A DNA stretch of 37,051 nt from NCBI GenBank assembly GCA_022340425.1, contig JAJDNY010000151.1, forward strand, positions 1 to 37,051, in the 5' to 3' direction. Below the pieces are notes generated by a model. It worked only from the letters and a program-made list of their open reading frames with translations. It had not been told where the DNA came from and did not search any database. A program made the translations under genes and the position numbers. Below are positions 1 to 8,533 of this stretch, in pieces (positions within the stretch are counted from its first letter, which is position 1; each line of letters begins with the position of its first letter). Origin of the DNA: Desulfobacteraceae bacterium. Lineage in GTDB: Bacteria > Desulfobacterota > Desulfobacteria > Desulfobacterales > JAABRJ01.

Positions 1-1
1 A

Positions 2-970
2 CTAATTCATCCGACGGAGAATTTGCGCGACCCCCGAGGTGGTCACGCCAAGTCTGCGGGCGGCCTCGGCACGGGTGAGGCCCAACTCCAGCACGAGAAA
101 ACGGGCCAATTCCCGCCGAAGCCCGGGCAGCACCCCGACCCGACTGCCCGATCGAAGGGCCTCGGTGCCGATCCCGGCTTTCTTACAGGCCTCTTGGATG
201 TGCGCCTCGGCCCTGGCCTGGCGCTGATCGATCGGCAGCTGCCTGGCAACCCGATCGGTCGCCTGGGCCACCATCTTGCGCACAAAATCCCCGCTGCCCA
301 GGATGCGCTCGTCTCCGATCGCTTTTTCCCCCCTGCCCCGCAGGCTCTTCACGGCCGACCACCCGCCCTGCGACCGCACGAGCCCGCCACCTACCAGTTC
401 CGGTCGATGGCCCTGCCCCTTCCCCTGGGATACAAACCGGCGGTAAGCCGCACGGGCCGCCTGTTGGGTTTCGCCGAACCACCTCAGCACCTCGTCCACA
501 GCCTGCCAGGGGTTCCATCGTTTCTCCAGCAACCCGGCATGGCCGCACCACCGGTAGCCCTCCAATGAGACCAAGTTTTCCACGGCGCCGGCTCTCAGGG
601 GGTTGAGGTGGATGTAGCGCACCAGTTCCTTGAAGTAGGGGTCCTCCTCACAAACGATTGATTTGTAACGGTTTTGAAACAGATGGCCGTGGCGGCGGTG
701 GCGGCGGTTGTAATGGGTGGCATGTCCGGTCAGAAGCCGCCGCATGAAACCGGGAAGACCCCCGGGGCCGCTTCGAACCAGCAGGTGGGCGTGGTTTTCC
801 ATCAAGGCCCAGGCGTAGACGGTCGTATGGGTTTCCTGAGCCAGGCCGCCAAGCCGCGTGAGGAATCGTTCCCGGTCCTGATCGTCATCCACGATGCGGC
901 GACCCTCGATACCCCGCACGATTACGTGGTGCAGGGTCCCGGGCGCATCAAGGCGGGGGCCTCGCGGCAT
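2..970 (-). CDS. RAYT-type (REP-associated tyrosine) transposase, Y1_Tnp family
   Basis: About 322 residues. The N-terminal half is an IS200/REP-type Y1 transposase domain: the HUH metal-binding motif appears as NHAHLL (His60/His62) and the catalytic tyrosine as LVRYIHLNPLRAG (Tyr119). The C-terminal third ends in a helix-turn-helix (LTRAEAARRLGVTTSGVAQIL) that resembles the DnaA-like DNA-binding end found in many longer RAYTs. These single-strand endonucleases act on REP-type hairpins and are usually single-copy, domesticated genes without flanking inverted repeats. I chose the ATG at 970 because GGAGGAG lies 6 nt before it; an ATG at 985 would overlap that ribosome-binding site. The frame is intact to its TAG. 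No REP palindrome is visible immediately beside it in the bases supplied, but a long imperfect palindrome lies about 5 kb away at 5936-6057. Family assignment is firm; activity is unknown. Confidence 0.88.
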   Translation of the reverse strand: MPRGPRLDAPGTLHHVIVRGIEGRRIVDDDQDRERFLTRLGGLAQETHTTVYAWALMENHAHLLVRSGPGGLPGFMRRLLTGHATHYNRRHRRHGHLFQNRYKSIVCEEDPYFKELVRYIHLNPLRAGAVENLVSLEGYRWCGHAGLLEKRWNPWQAVDEVLRWFGETQQAARAAYRRFVSQGKGQGHRPELVGGGLVRSQGGWSAVKSLRGRGEKAIGDERILGSGDFVRKMVAQATDRVARQLPIDQRQARAEAHIQEACKKAGIGTEALRSGSRVGVLPGLRRELARFLVLELGLTRAEAARRLGVTTSGVAQILRRMN

Positions 971-1055
971 TGACGTCTCCTCCATTCGAGGTTAAGAAAG
1001 AGGCGTGAAGGCTAATCTATTTTGTACCCCTTGTCAACAACGTCCCCTTAAATTC

Positions 1056-1934
1056 ATGACGGAAAGCAACAGCATCCAGCGGCTCAAGGAAGATGTCCGC
1101 CAGCTGGCCGGGGTGATCGGCGAGCGCAACGTCTTTCGCCCCGAGGCCCTGCACGCCGCCGCGGCCTATATCGAAAACGCCTGGCGGGATCAGGGCTACG
1201 CGGTCGAACGCCAGACCTACACGGCGGCCGGGGTGCCCTCGGCCAACCTGGAAATTTCGATCCCCGGCAGCCACCGGCCCGGGGAAATCCTGTTGATCGG
1301 CGCCCACTACGATTCGGTGCGCGGCAGCCCCGGCGCCGACGACAATGCCTCGGCCGTGGCCGCACTGCTGGAGATCTCCCGCTTTTTCGCCGCCCGGCGA
1401 CCCGTGCGAACGGTCCGCCTGGTGGCCTTCGTCAACGAGGAGCCGCCCTTTTTCACCACTTGCCGGCAGGGCAGCATGGTCTACGCCGCCGCCGCCCGCA
1501 AGCGCAGGGACGACATCCGCCTGATGCTCTCGCTGGAAATGTTGGGCTATTATTCCAGCCGGCCGGGCAGCCAGCGCTACCCGCCTTTTTTGGGCCGCTT
1601 TTACCCGGACGCGGCGAATTTCATCGCCTTCGTGGCCAACCTGCGCTCGCGCCGCAGCATGCAGCGCCTGGTCCGGGCTTTCCAGGCCGCCAGCGACTTT
1701 CCAACAGCGCACATCGCCACCCTCGCGCTGGTCCCCGGTGTCTCCTGGAGCGACCACCGCTCTTTCTGGCGCCGCGGCTATCGCGCCGTGATGGTGACCG
1801 ATACCGCCTTTTACCGCAACGCATACTATCACAGCGCGGGCGACACCCCCGAGACGCTGGACTACTCCAAGCTGGCCGCGGTGACCGACGGCCTGGCGGA
1901 GGCGGCCGCCACCTTGGCGCAGCAGCCGCTCTGA
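1056..1934 (+). CDS. M28-family zinc metallopeptidase (aminopeptidase-like)
   Basis: About 292 residues. The M28 co-catalytic zinc site can be followed in order: LLIGAHYDS (His and Asp), GADDNASAVAALLE (bridging Asp), AFVNEEPPFF (general-base Glu and Glu ligand), SLEMLGYYS, and near the C-terminus YHSAGDTPETLDY (His ligand). No convincing signal peptide is seen, so the product is probably cytoplasmic, although many relatives are exported. The start is uncertain: an in-frame GTG at 1005 would add 17 residues, but the family-like sequence begins at the ATG at 1056. Neither start has a strong Shine-Dalgarno sequence. It is divergent from the transposase and 49 bp upstream of the isoaspartyl methyltransferase gene. 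The substrate cannot be told from sequence. Confidence 0.85.
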   Translation: MTESNSIQRLKEDVRQLAGVIGERNVFRPEALHAAAAYIENAWRDQGYAVERQTYTAAGVPSANLEISIPGSHRPGEILLIGAHYDSVRGSPGADDNASAVAALLEISRFFAARRPVRTVRLVAFVNEEPPFFTTCRQGSMVYAAAARKRRDDIRLMLSLEMLGYYSSRPGSQRYPPFLGRFYPDAANFIAFVANLRSRRSMQRLVRAFQAASDFPTAHIATLALVPGVSWSDHRSFWRRGYRAVMVTDTAFYRNAYYHSAGDTPETLDYSKLAAVTDGLAEAAATLAQQPL

Positions 1935-1983
1935 CGGCCTGAAGGGGGCAAAAGGCCCCACCCATGGGAAGGAGGCCATAGCC

Positions 1984-2748
1984 ATGAAGATTTTCATCAT
2001 CGCCGGCCCGCTGCCGCGCCGATTTTTGGGGGCGCTGGCGGCCGGGCTTTTTCTGCTGGCGCAGGTCCCCGCAACCCCGGCGGCGGACCGCTACGCGGCC
2101 GCGCGCCGAGCCCTGGTGGCGGCCATCGAAGAAACGGTCCGCGAAACAGCCGGCCATATCGGGAGGGACAGCATGGATCCGCGTGTGATGGCCGTTCTGG
2201 CCGAGGTGCCGCGCCATGAGTTCGTGCCGCAAGACCAGCGCCCCCATGCCTATGAAAACCGGCCGCTGCCCATCGGCCACGGTCAGACCATTTCCCAACC
2301 TTACATCGTGGCGCTGATGACCGACCTGCTCAAGCCGCAGCCGGAGCACAGGGTGCTGGAAATCGGCACCGGTTCGGGCTACCAGGCGGCGGTTCTGGCC
2401 AGGTTGGTCAAAGAAGTCTACTCCATCGAAATCATCACCGAACTGGGCCAGCAGGCGACCGAGCGGCTGCAACGCCTGGGGTATGACAATGTCACGGTGA
2501 GAACCGGGGACGGGTATTTCGGCTGGGAGGAACAGGCGCCCTTTGACGGGATCGTCGTCACCGCCGCGGCCGATCACATCCCGCCGCCGCTCATCCGGCA
2601 GCTCAAACCCGGCGGCCGGATGGTGATCCCGGTGGGTAGCCGCTTCATGGTGCAGCAGCTGGTGCTGGTGGAAAAAGACGCCGGCGGCGCGGCCACCACC
2701 CGCCAGATCCTACCGGTGCTTTTCGTGCCCCTGACTGGAGGGCACTGA
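1984..2748 (+). CDS. pcm: Protein-L-isoaspartate O-methyltransferase, exported form
   Basis: The protein has 254 residues. The first ~33 form a signal peptide (short basic start, hydrophobic GALAAGLFLLAQVPA, then TPAAD), so it probably works in the periplasm, unlike the cytoplasmic E. coli enzyme. The PCMT signature is present: AVLAEVPRHEFVP, then PLPIGHGQTISQPYIVALMT, then the SAM-binding loop VLEIGTGSGYQAAVLA. The family transfers methyl from SAM to isoaspartyl residues in damaged proteins. GGAAGGAGG precedes the ATG. It lies between a peptidase and a membrane protein on the same strand, probably one operon. SAM supply in the periplasm is an open question for such exported forms. Confidence 0.9.
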   Translation: MKIFIIAGPLPRRFLGALAAGLFLLAQVPATPAADRYAAARRALVAAIEETVRETAGHIGRDSMDPRVMAVLAEVPRHEFVPQDQRPHAYENRPLPIGHGQTISQPYIVALMTDLLKPQPEHRVLEIGTGSGYQAAVLARLVKEVYSIEIITELGQQATERLQRLGYDNVTVRTGDGYFGWEEQAPFDGIVVTAAADHIPPPLIRQLKPGGRMVIPVGSRFMVQQLVLVEKDAGGAATTRQILPVLFVPLTGGH

Positions 2749-2774
2749 GGCCGAAGCCGCGGGGGGAATTCCTC

Positions 2775-5228
2775 ATGGGGCCTTTAGCCAAAAACGCGCA
2801 GGCCATTCCGCGTCTTGCCATCGCGCTGGTTTCGGCCAGTGCCCTGGCGTATGAAATTCTGCTGATGCGCCTGTTTTCGATCACCCAGTGGCACCATTTC
2901 GCCTACATGATCATCAGCCTGGCGCTGCTGGGCTACGGCGCCAGCGGCACCTTCCTTTCCCTCTTGCGCGAACCGCTGCTGACGCGCTTCCGCGGGGCGT
3001 TCAGCGCCAGCCTGTTTCTCTTCGGGCTCTCCGCCCTGGTGTGCTGCCTGGCCGCCCAGCGGCTGGCCTTCAACCCCGAGGAGGTGCTCTGGGACCCGCA
3101 CCAGTTTTCGAAGCTGGTGGTGCTCTACCTGATCCTGGCGCTGCCCTTTTTCTTTGCCGCCACCGGCCTGGGGCTCGCGCTCAGCCGCTACCGGGGTCAG
3201 ATCGCCCGCATTTACCGGGCCGACCTGCTGGGTGCAGGAATCGGCAGCCTGGGGATTGCCCTTTTATTGTTCATCCTCTTTCCGGGGAGGGCCCTGCAGG
3301 CCATCAGCGCCCTGGGCCTCGGCGCGGCCGCGCTGGGCTGGTGGGAACTTTCCCGGCACGAGGGCCCCGGGCGACAGCGGCCCATGATCGGGCGTCTCCT
3401 GGCGCTGGCGCCGATTCTGCCGCTGCTTTTGCCCGGCGGTTGGACCCGGCCGGTCCCCTCGCCCTACAAGGGCCTCAGCCAGGCCCTGCAGATCAGCGGG
3501 GCGCGGGTCACCGCCGAGCGCTCCAGCCCGCTGGGGTTTTTGAGCGTGCTGCAAAGCCCGCAGGTGCCGCTGCGCCATGCCCCCGGTCTGAGCATCATGG
3601 CCGCTTCAATACCGCCGGATCAGATCGGGGTTTTCACCGACGGCGACGCCATGACGGTCGTCACCCGCGACAGCGGCGATCCGGCGGCGCTGGCCTATCT
3701 GGACCAGCTGACCTCCGCCCTGCCCTACCATCTCAAGACCCCGCAGCGGGTCCTGATCCTGGGCGCCGGCGGTGGCGCCGACGTCCTCCAGGCGCGCCGC
3801 CACGGTGTGAACCGGATCGACGCGGTGGAACTCAACCCCCAGATCGCAGCCCTGGTGCAGCGAGATTTCGGGGCCTTCTCCGGCCATCTGTACGACCATC
3901 CCGAGGTGCGCCTGGAGATCGCCGAGGCACGCGGCTTCGTCCAGGGCTCCAGCGGACACTACGACCTGGTGCAGCTCTCGATGCTGGACGCCTTCGCGGC
4001 CTCCGCCGCCGGCCTTTACGCCTTGAGCGAGAGCTATCTTTACACGGTCGAAGCCCTGGAGGCTTACCTGGCGCGCCTGGCGCCGGGGGGCTACCTGGCG
4101 CTGACCCGCTGGATCAAGCTGCCGCCGCGGGATACCCTCAAGCTCTTCGCCACCGCCGTTGCGGCCCTGGAGCGGCGCGCGGTGGCCTCGCCGGAAAAGT
4201 GTCTGGTTCTGATCCGCGGCTGGCAGACCAGCACCCTGCTGGTTAAAAACGGGGATTTCAGCGAAACCGAGATCGCGTCCCTGCGGGCCTTCTGCAGCGC
4301 GCGGGCCTTCGACGTGGCCTGGTATCCGGGCATGCCGGCTGCGGAGGCCAACCGCCGCAACCTGCTGCAAGCGCCCCTCTTCCACCGCGGTGCCGCCGCC
4401 CTGCTGGAACCGCAACGCACGGCCTTTCTGTCCGACTACAAGTTCAACCTGCGCCCGGCAACCGACGACCGGCCCTACTTCTTCAATTTTTTCAAGTGGC
4501 GGACGCTGCCGGAAATCATTCGCCTGCGCGGGCAGGGGGGACTTCCCCTGCTGGAAGCGGGCTATCTGGTGCTGGTCGCCACCCTGCTGCAGGCCCTGCT
4601 GGTCAGCGTCATCCTGATCCTGGTACCCATGGTCCTGTGGAATCGCCGTGAGCCGGCCGAAGCGACGGATTTCAGCCGCCCGCGGGTGCTGGTCTACTTC
4701 CTGGCCACGGGGCTGGCCTTCCTGTTCATGGAAATCGCCTTCATCCAGAAATTCATCCTGTTTCTCAGCCACCCGCTGTATGCCACAGCCGCGGTGCTGA
4801 GCGCCTTTCTGGTCTTTGCCGGCCTGGGCAGCGGCTTTTCCGAGCGCCTGGGAAAGGGCGAGCGCGCCCAGGCTGCCGTCAGCCGGGCCGTCGCCGCCAT
4901 CGCCGTCCTGGGTGCGGCCTACCTCCTGGTCCTCGGGCCGGTCTTCAAACCGCTGATGAGCCTGCCGGGCGCGCTGCGGGTCGTAATTGCCGTCGCCCTG
5001 ATCGCGCCCCTGGCCTTCGCAATGGGCATGCCCTTTCCCCTGGCCCTGGGGCGCCTCGGCGAATCGGCGCCCGCCCTGATCCCCTGGGCCTGGGCCGTCA
5101 ACGGCTGCGCCTCGGTGTTGAGCGCCGTGCTGGCGACCCTTCTGGCCATTCATCTGGGTTTCAGCCTGGTGGTGGTTCTGGCTTTAGGCCTCTACGGGAT
5201 CGCCTGGGCATCATTTCCCAAAGGGTGA
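2775..5228 (+). CDS. Multi-pass membrane protein with central spermidine-synthase-like methyltransferase domain
   Basis: The protein has 817 residues. Residues 1-~215 hold about six or seven hydrophobic segments. Residues ~220-580 form a soluble domain of the spermidine synthase/SAM-methyltransferase fold with the glycine loop VLILGAGGGADVLQ followed by the acidic strand end AVELNP. Residues ~590-817 hold another six or so membrane segments. This architecture is annotated widely as fused spermidine synthase. The usual catalytic D-S/T-x-D-P segment of true spermidine synthases is replaced here by QLSMLDAFAAS, so polyamine synthesis is doubtful and a transport or methyl-transfer role is possible. 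The ATG is preceded by GGGGGAA and follows pcm by 26 bp. Architecture is certain; reaction is not. Confidence 0.75.
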   Translation: MGPLAKNAQAIPRLAIALVSASALAYEILLMRLFSITQWHHFAYMIISLALLGYGASGTFLSLLREPLLTRFRGAFSASLFLFGLSALVCCLAAQRLAFNPEEVLWDPHQFSKLVVLYLILALPFFFAATGLGLALSRYRGQIARIYRADLLGAGIGSLGIALLLFILFPGRALQAISALGLGAAALGWWELSRHEGPGRQRPMIGRLLALAPILPLLLPGGWTRPVPSPYKGLSQALQISGARVTAERSSPLGFLSVLQSPQVPLRHAPGLSIMAASIPPDQIGVFTDGDAMTVVTRDSGDPAALAYLDQLTSALPYHLKTPQRVLILGAGGGADVLQARRHGVNRIDAVELNPQIAALVQRDFGAFSGHLYDHPEVRLEIAEARGFVQGSSGHYDLVQLSMLDAFAASAAGLYALSESYLYTVEALEAYLARLAPGGYLALTRWIKLPPRDTLKLFATAVAALERRAVASPEKCLVLIRGWQTSTLLVKNGDFSETEIASLRAFCSARAFDVAWYPGMPAAEANRRNLLQAPLFHRGAAALLEPQRTAFLSDYKFNLRPATDDRPYFFNFFKWRTLPEIIRLRGQGGLPLLEAGYLVLVATLLQALLVSVILILVPMVLWNRREPAEATDFSRPRVLVYFLATGLAFLFMEIAFIQKFILFLSHPLYATAAVLSAFLVFAGLGSGFSERLGKGERAQAAVSRAVAAIAVLGAAYLLVLGPVFKPLMSLPGALRVVIAVALIAPLAFAMGMPFPLALGRLGESAPALIPWAWAVNGCASVLSAVLATLLAIHLGFSLVVVLALGLYGIAWASFPKG

Positions 5229-5250
5229 CGAAGTCGGAGTTAGAGAGGTA

Positions 5251-5526
5251 TCACGGCCGATGGGGAGTGTGCGGTGGGGCTTTTGCCGCGGCGCACGGAA
5301 GATCGCGCCGCAAGACAATGTTGGCGGTCTCTGCGGCCAGGTCGCAGACAATCACGGCCTCGCCGCGCGCCAGTTGCCGCCGCACCTGGTCGACTTTCTG
5401 GGTGAGGCTCAGTCGGTTGTCGCCTGAATCGGTGCCCTCGCGCGACACCGATTCCTCCAGCAGCGCCTGCAGGGCCTCCGGGCTGAGCCGGTCATACGGG
5501 ACGATGACGCCGTTTTCCTTGGGCAT
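5251..5526 (-). CDS. YheU/UPF0270 family small protein
   Basis: The protein has 91 residues. It matches the UPF0270 pattern: a proline-rich start (VIVPYDRLSPEALQALLEE), then VSREGTD, then SLTQKVDQVRRQLARGEAVIV, and an acidic strand. E. coli YheU, the reference member, is about 72 residues; this copy has a longer Ala/Pro/His-rich tail. Function is unknown for the family. It converges with the large membrane protein gene (22 bp between stops) and follows the 73-residue gene at 5574-5795 by 47 bp, so the two may be co-transcribed. Confidence 0.8.
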   Translation of the reverse strand: MPKENGVIVPYDRLSPEALQALLEESVSREGTDSGDNRLSLTQKVDQVRRQLARGEAVIVCDLAAETANIVLRRDLPCAAAKAPPHTPHRP

Positions 5527-5573
5527 CTCATGGGCTCCGGTCGCCCGCGCTCAGCGGGGCATTCTGCCAGCCT

Positions 5574-5795
5574 TTATTCGGGGTGGGGCCAGGGCCCGCC
5601 GGTTTCCACTTCGGCGAAATAGCAGAAGCGGCCCCATTCAAATTCACGCTTGGAAATGGGGCAGCGCAGCTTGACCTTGTGCCGGCCGACGCCGATGACC
5701 TCCCAGTCGCCGTGGCGGGGGCCGTCCGCGATGTAAATTTTCTGCCCGACTTCCAAAGGGTAGGTGCGGAACACCACCACCGTCTCGTCTGCCAT
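5574..5795 (-). CDS. Small uncharacterised protein (73 aa)
   Basis: I do not recognise a named family. The 73 residues look like a compact all-beta domain: VVVFRTYPLEVGQKIYIADG, then DWEVIGVGRHKVKLRCPIS and FEWGRFCYFAEVETG. The start at 5795 (ATG, with GGAGGG 7-8 nt upstream) is preferred over an in-frame upstream start because the extra N-terminal sequence is not protein-like. A function in binding or sensing cannot be argued from sequence. It is probably the first gene of a two-gene unit with the YheU-like gene. Confidence 0.6.
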   Translation of the reverse strand: MADETVVVFRTYPLEVGQKIYIADGPRHGDWEVIGVGRHKVKLRCPISKREFEWGRFCYFAEVETGGPWPHPE

Positions 5796-6141
5796 GTCTC
5801 GGCCCTCCGACCCCGTGTCCATTTTAAACCCGCGACCTGCACCGTCCCGGCCGGGGCTCGCCTGCCGGGTGGGAGACGTCGCTGGGTGTCTGCTGCGACT
5901 CCCAAACTGATGAACCAGAAAAAAGTCAAAATCCAGACAGTTTCGTAAAATAGCCAATTTACGGCGCCAAATCTCGAGGAGTGAGGCGTACTGATCTACG
6001 CCGCAGCGACTTCGATATGCAGCGCAACGCAGAAATTGGCCATTCTACTGAACTGTCAAACTACCAGACCGGCCGGGCGCGGGCAAGGCCGACCGCAAAA
6101 TCGGGCAGCAGCCGATCTTCAACATCCGGCGCCCTCGCCCC
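5796..6141. other. Intergenic region containing a long palindromic repeat
   Basis: 346 bp without a gene between the 73-residue gene and the CBS-domain gene, both on the minus strand. About one third is the imperfect palindrome at 5936-6057. The promoter of the 73-residue gene should lie between 5796 and 5935; no strong sigma70 match is seen there. Confidence 0.6.
5936..6057. repeat. 122-bp imperfect inverted repeat (MITE/REP-like long hairpin)
   Basis: The left end, GACAGTTTCGTAAAATAGCC plus AATTT, pairs with the right end, AAATTGGCCATTCTACTGAA plus CTGTC, with 4 mismatches in 25 positions. Further in, TCGAGGAGTGAGGCGTA (around 5974-5990) pairs imperfectly with TACGCCGCAGCGACTTCGA (around 5997-6015) around a short CTGATC loop. 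The whole unit can fold into one long cruciform or RNA hairpin. It is noncoding on both strands. It may be a nonautonomous element mobilised in trans by a transposase such as the RAYT at the left end of the window; that link is inference. Only one copy was found in this window. Confidence 0.75.
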
Positions 6142-6591
6142 TTATTTGCGGATCTCCTTTTCCCGCTGCTGCTGCCGTGTGGCCACCTGGGCCAGGGCCA
6201 GGAGCTCGTCGGAGATCAACTCCAGAAAATCGTTGACCGAGAGGATCCCCTCCAGCCCGCCGCGCGCGTTGACCACCGGCAGGCGCCGCACGCCATGGGC
6301 CCGCATCCGCTGCAGAACGTCCCAGATGCTCTCCTGTTCCCCGGCGGTGAGCAGCTCATGGCTCATGATATCACCTGCGAGGACGGCGTCCAGGTCGACC
6401 TCGCTGGCAACGATGGCCAGTACGATGTCGCGGTCGGTGATGATGCCCACCGGCACCTTTTCATCGCCGCGCGCGTTCACGACGACGACATCGCCCACGT
6501 GATATTCGCGCATCAGTTTGGCCACCGCGATCAGGGTGGCCTCGGGGGTCGTGATCACCACCTCCCGGTTGCAGATTTTGCCGACAGTCAT
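6142..6591 (-). CDS. CBS-domain pair protein
   Basis: The protein has 149 residues and consists almost only of two CBS domains: residues ~7-64 (ICNREVVITTPEATLIAVAK to GIITDRDIVLAI) and ~75-130 (IMSHELLTAGEQESIWDVLQ to EGILSVNDFLELI). Each ends with the typical G-I-[IL]-[ST]-x-x-D signature that contacts adenosine ligands. Stand-alone CBS pairs usually sense AMP, ATP or SAM. Its ATG overlaps the stop of the acyl-CoA ligase gene by 4 nt, so translation is probably coupled. An adenylate-sensing role beside an AMP-producing ligase is plausible but inferred. Confidence 0.9.
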   Translation of the reverse strand: MTVGKICNREVVITTPEATLIAVAKLMREYHVGDVVVVNARGDEKVPVGIITDRDIVLAIVASEVDLDAVLAGDIMSHELLTAGEQESIWDVLQRMRAHGVRRLPVVNARGGLEGILSVNDFLELISDELLALAQVATRQQQREKEIRK

Positions 6592-8459
6592 GGGGCCTCC
6601 TTCGTATTGGGTGCGGCCTCGGGCTGATCCGGCAGCGCGTGGCCGGCATAGAGCGCGCGCACCGCGTTTTGAAACCGCAGCGCGATCTCCTTCCGGCGCG
6701 GCTTCAGGGTCGGGGTGAGCAGACGGTTTTCGATGGTCCAGGGATCCAGGGAGAGATGCACGGCATGCACCCGGGCGTAAACCGGAAATGCGTGCAGGGC
6801 TTCGGCGACACGCCCTCGGGCGGCCTTTAGCGCAGTGGGCGCCGACAGGGAGGCGGGGTTTTGGGGGTCCAGCCCCAGGTCCCGCGCCAAAGCGCTCCAG
6901 GCCGTAGGCTTGAGCACCAGCAGGGCGGCCATAAAAGGCTTGCCCTCGCCGAGCACCAGCGCCTGGTCAAAAAGAGGGTCATCGACGATGGCGTTCTCCA
7001 GATCGACTGCCGGCACCTTTTCACCGGTGGACATGACGATCACATCGTCGATCCGGCCGCGGATAAAGACCCTGCCGTCGCGCATCTCAGCGAGGTCCCC
7101 GGTGTGCAGCCAGCCGTCGCCGTCCACCGCCCGGCGGGTGGCCTCGGGGCGGTTCCAGTAGCCCAGCATCACACTGGGGCTGCGCACCAGAAGTTGGCCC
7201 GCGGGGGTCAGCCGCACCTCGACCCCGGGCAGCGGCTGCCCCACCGACCCGGGGAGGTTGTTTTCAACCGTGTTGCCGCAGACCGTGGGGGCGGCCTCGG
7301 TAAGACCGTAGCCCTCCAGCAGCGTCAGGCCCAGCGCCAGAAAGCAGCGGGCGATGTACGGCTGCAGGGGAGCGGCCCCGCTGACGGCCAGCCGCAGGCG
7401 CCCCCCTAAACGGGCGAGCACCTTGTCGGCCACCAGGGGCTTCAAAAGGGCCCACAAAAGGCGTTCGCGGGTGGTGACCGGCCGGCCACGGCCCTGGGCG
7501 GCCTCGAAGCGGCGCCAACCGATCGCCACCGCCAGGTCGAACAGCCGCCGCGCCAGGCGGCCCTGCTGCGCCAGACGCTGCTGGATGCGGGCGTGGGCCC
7601 GCTCGTAGATGCGCGGCACGCTGATCAGGACCGTCGGCCGAACCGCCGTCAGGTCCTCCACCAGCTGCTGCACCGAACGCGCATAGGCGATCCCGCTGCC
7701 GGACAGCATGGGAAGACAGTAGCCGACGGTGAGCTCGAAGATGTGGGAAAGGGGCAGAAAGGAGAGGAAAAGGTCGTCCGAACCGATCGGAACCGCTTTG
7801 AACATCGCCTGGGCGTTCCACAGGATGTTGTGGTGGGAGAGCATGACCCCCTTGGGGCGGCCGGTGGTCCCCGAGGTGTAGACCAGCAGGGCGAGGTCAT
7901 CCGGTTCGATCGGCGGATCCTCCAGGGGCTCGGCCGCCGCCGGCAGCCAGGAAAAAAGATCGTGCAACCGGGGACGGTGGGCGGTCTGTCGGGACGCCGA
8001 CCCCACGCAAACCACGTCTTCAAGCGCCGGGAAGAGCCCCTGATGGGGTGCCAGGGCTTCCCATTGGGCCTCATCCCCGACCAGCAGCAGCCGGGCGCCC
8101 GCATCACCCAGCACATAGGCCACGTTCTCAGGGTTATCGTTGGTGTAGAGCGGCACCACCACCAGCCCCTGGGCCAGGCCCGCCTGGGCAAAGCAGCCCC
8201 ATTCGACGCTGTTGCGCAGCTGAACCGCCACGCGATCGCCCGAGTTAAGCCCATGCCGGGACAGGGCATGGCGCCAGCGGGCCACCAGCGCGCCGGCCTG
8301 CCGCCAGGTGACATCCACCCAGCGGGAGGCCGCGGGTTCGAACTGCCGGTAGGCGATCTGTTCGGGGCTGCGCTGCACCCGGCAGCGAAACAGACCCGGG
8401 AGAGTCCGGGCTTCCGAAAGGGCAATGGGATCCACTCGAAGGGGCGTTGGGCTGGGCAT
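6588..8459 (-). CDS. Long-chain fatty-acid-CoA ligase (AMP-forming)
   Basis: About 623 residues. Adenylate-forming superfamily motifs are all present: LLVYTSGTTGRPKGVMLSHH (A3, ~residue 192), GYGLTEAAP (A5), LHTGDLAEMRDGRVFIRGR (A7/A8) with DVIVMSTGEKVPAVDLENAI, and the C-terminal lysine segment TPTLKPRRKEI. It activates a fatty or related carboxylic acid with ATP to the acyl-adenylate and then the CoA thioester, probably at the inner membrane face. I chose the ATG at 8459, with GGGAGG upstream; the longer frame to 8642 would run into the AmrS gene. It overlaps the CBS gene by 4 nt downstream. Chain-length preference is unknown; the architecture resembles the FadD15/ACSL-like group. Confidence 0.88.
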   Translation of the reverse strand: MPSPTPLRVDPIALSEARTLPGLFRCRVQRSPEQIAYRQFEPAASRWVDVTWRQAGALVARWRHALSRHGLNSGDRVAVQLRNSVEWGCFAQAGLAQGLVVVPLYTNDNPENVAYVLGDAGARLLLVGDEAQWEALAPHQGLFPALEDVVCVGSASRQTAHRPRLHDLFSWLPAAAEPLEDPPIEPDDLALLVYTSGTTGRPKGVMLSHHNILWNAQAMFKAVPIGSDDLFLSFLPLSHIFELTVGYCLPMLSGSGIAYARSVQQLVEDLTAVRPTVLISVPRIYERAHARIQQRLAQQGRLARRLFDLAVAIGWRRFEAAQGRGRPVTTRERLLWALLKPLVADKVLARLGGRLRLAVSGAAPLQPYIARCFLALGLTLLEGYGLTEAAPTVCGNTVENNLPGSVGQPLPGVEVRLTPAGQLLVRSPSVMLGYWNRPEATRRAVDGDGWLHTGDLAEMRDGRVFIRGRIDDVIVMSTGEKVPAVDLENAIVDDPLFDQALVLGEGKPFMAALLVLKPTAWSALARDLGLDPQNPASLSAPTALKAARGRVAEALHAFPVYARVHAVHLSLDPWTIENRLLTPTLKPRRKEIALRFQNAVRALYAGHALPDQPEAAPNTKEAP

Positions 8460-8533
8460 TCTGGCCTCCCTGCAGCCCGCGAGGGCTGCGGTGCTCGCGC
8501 CCAGCCGGAGCCGGCGGCCGCGGTTAGCCGGTG

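Noticed and set aside
3606-5153. 515-codon minus-strand open frame inside the membrane methyltransferase gene
   Set aside because: Glu/Gly/Gln-rich shadow of leucine/alanine codons on the other strand; no start signal.
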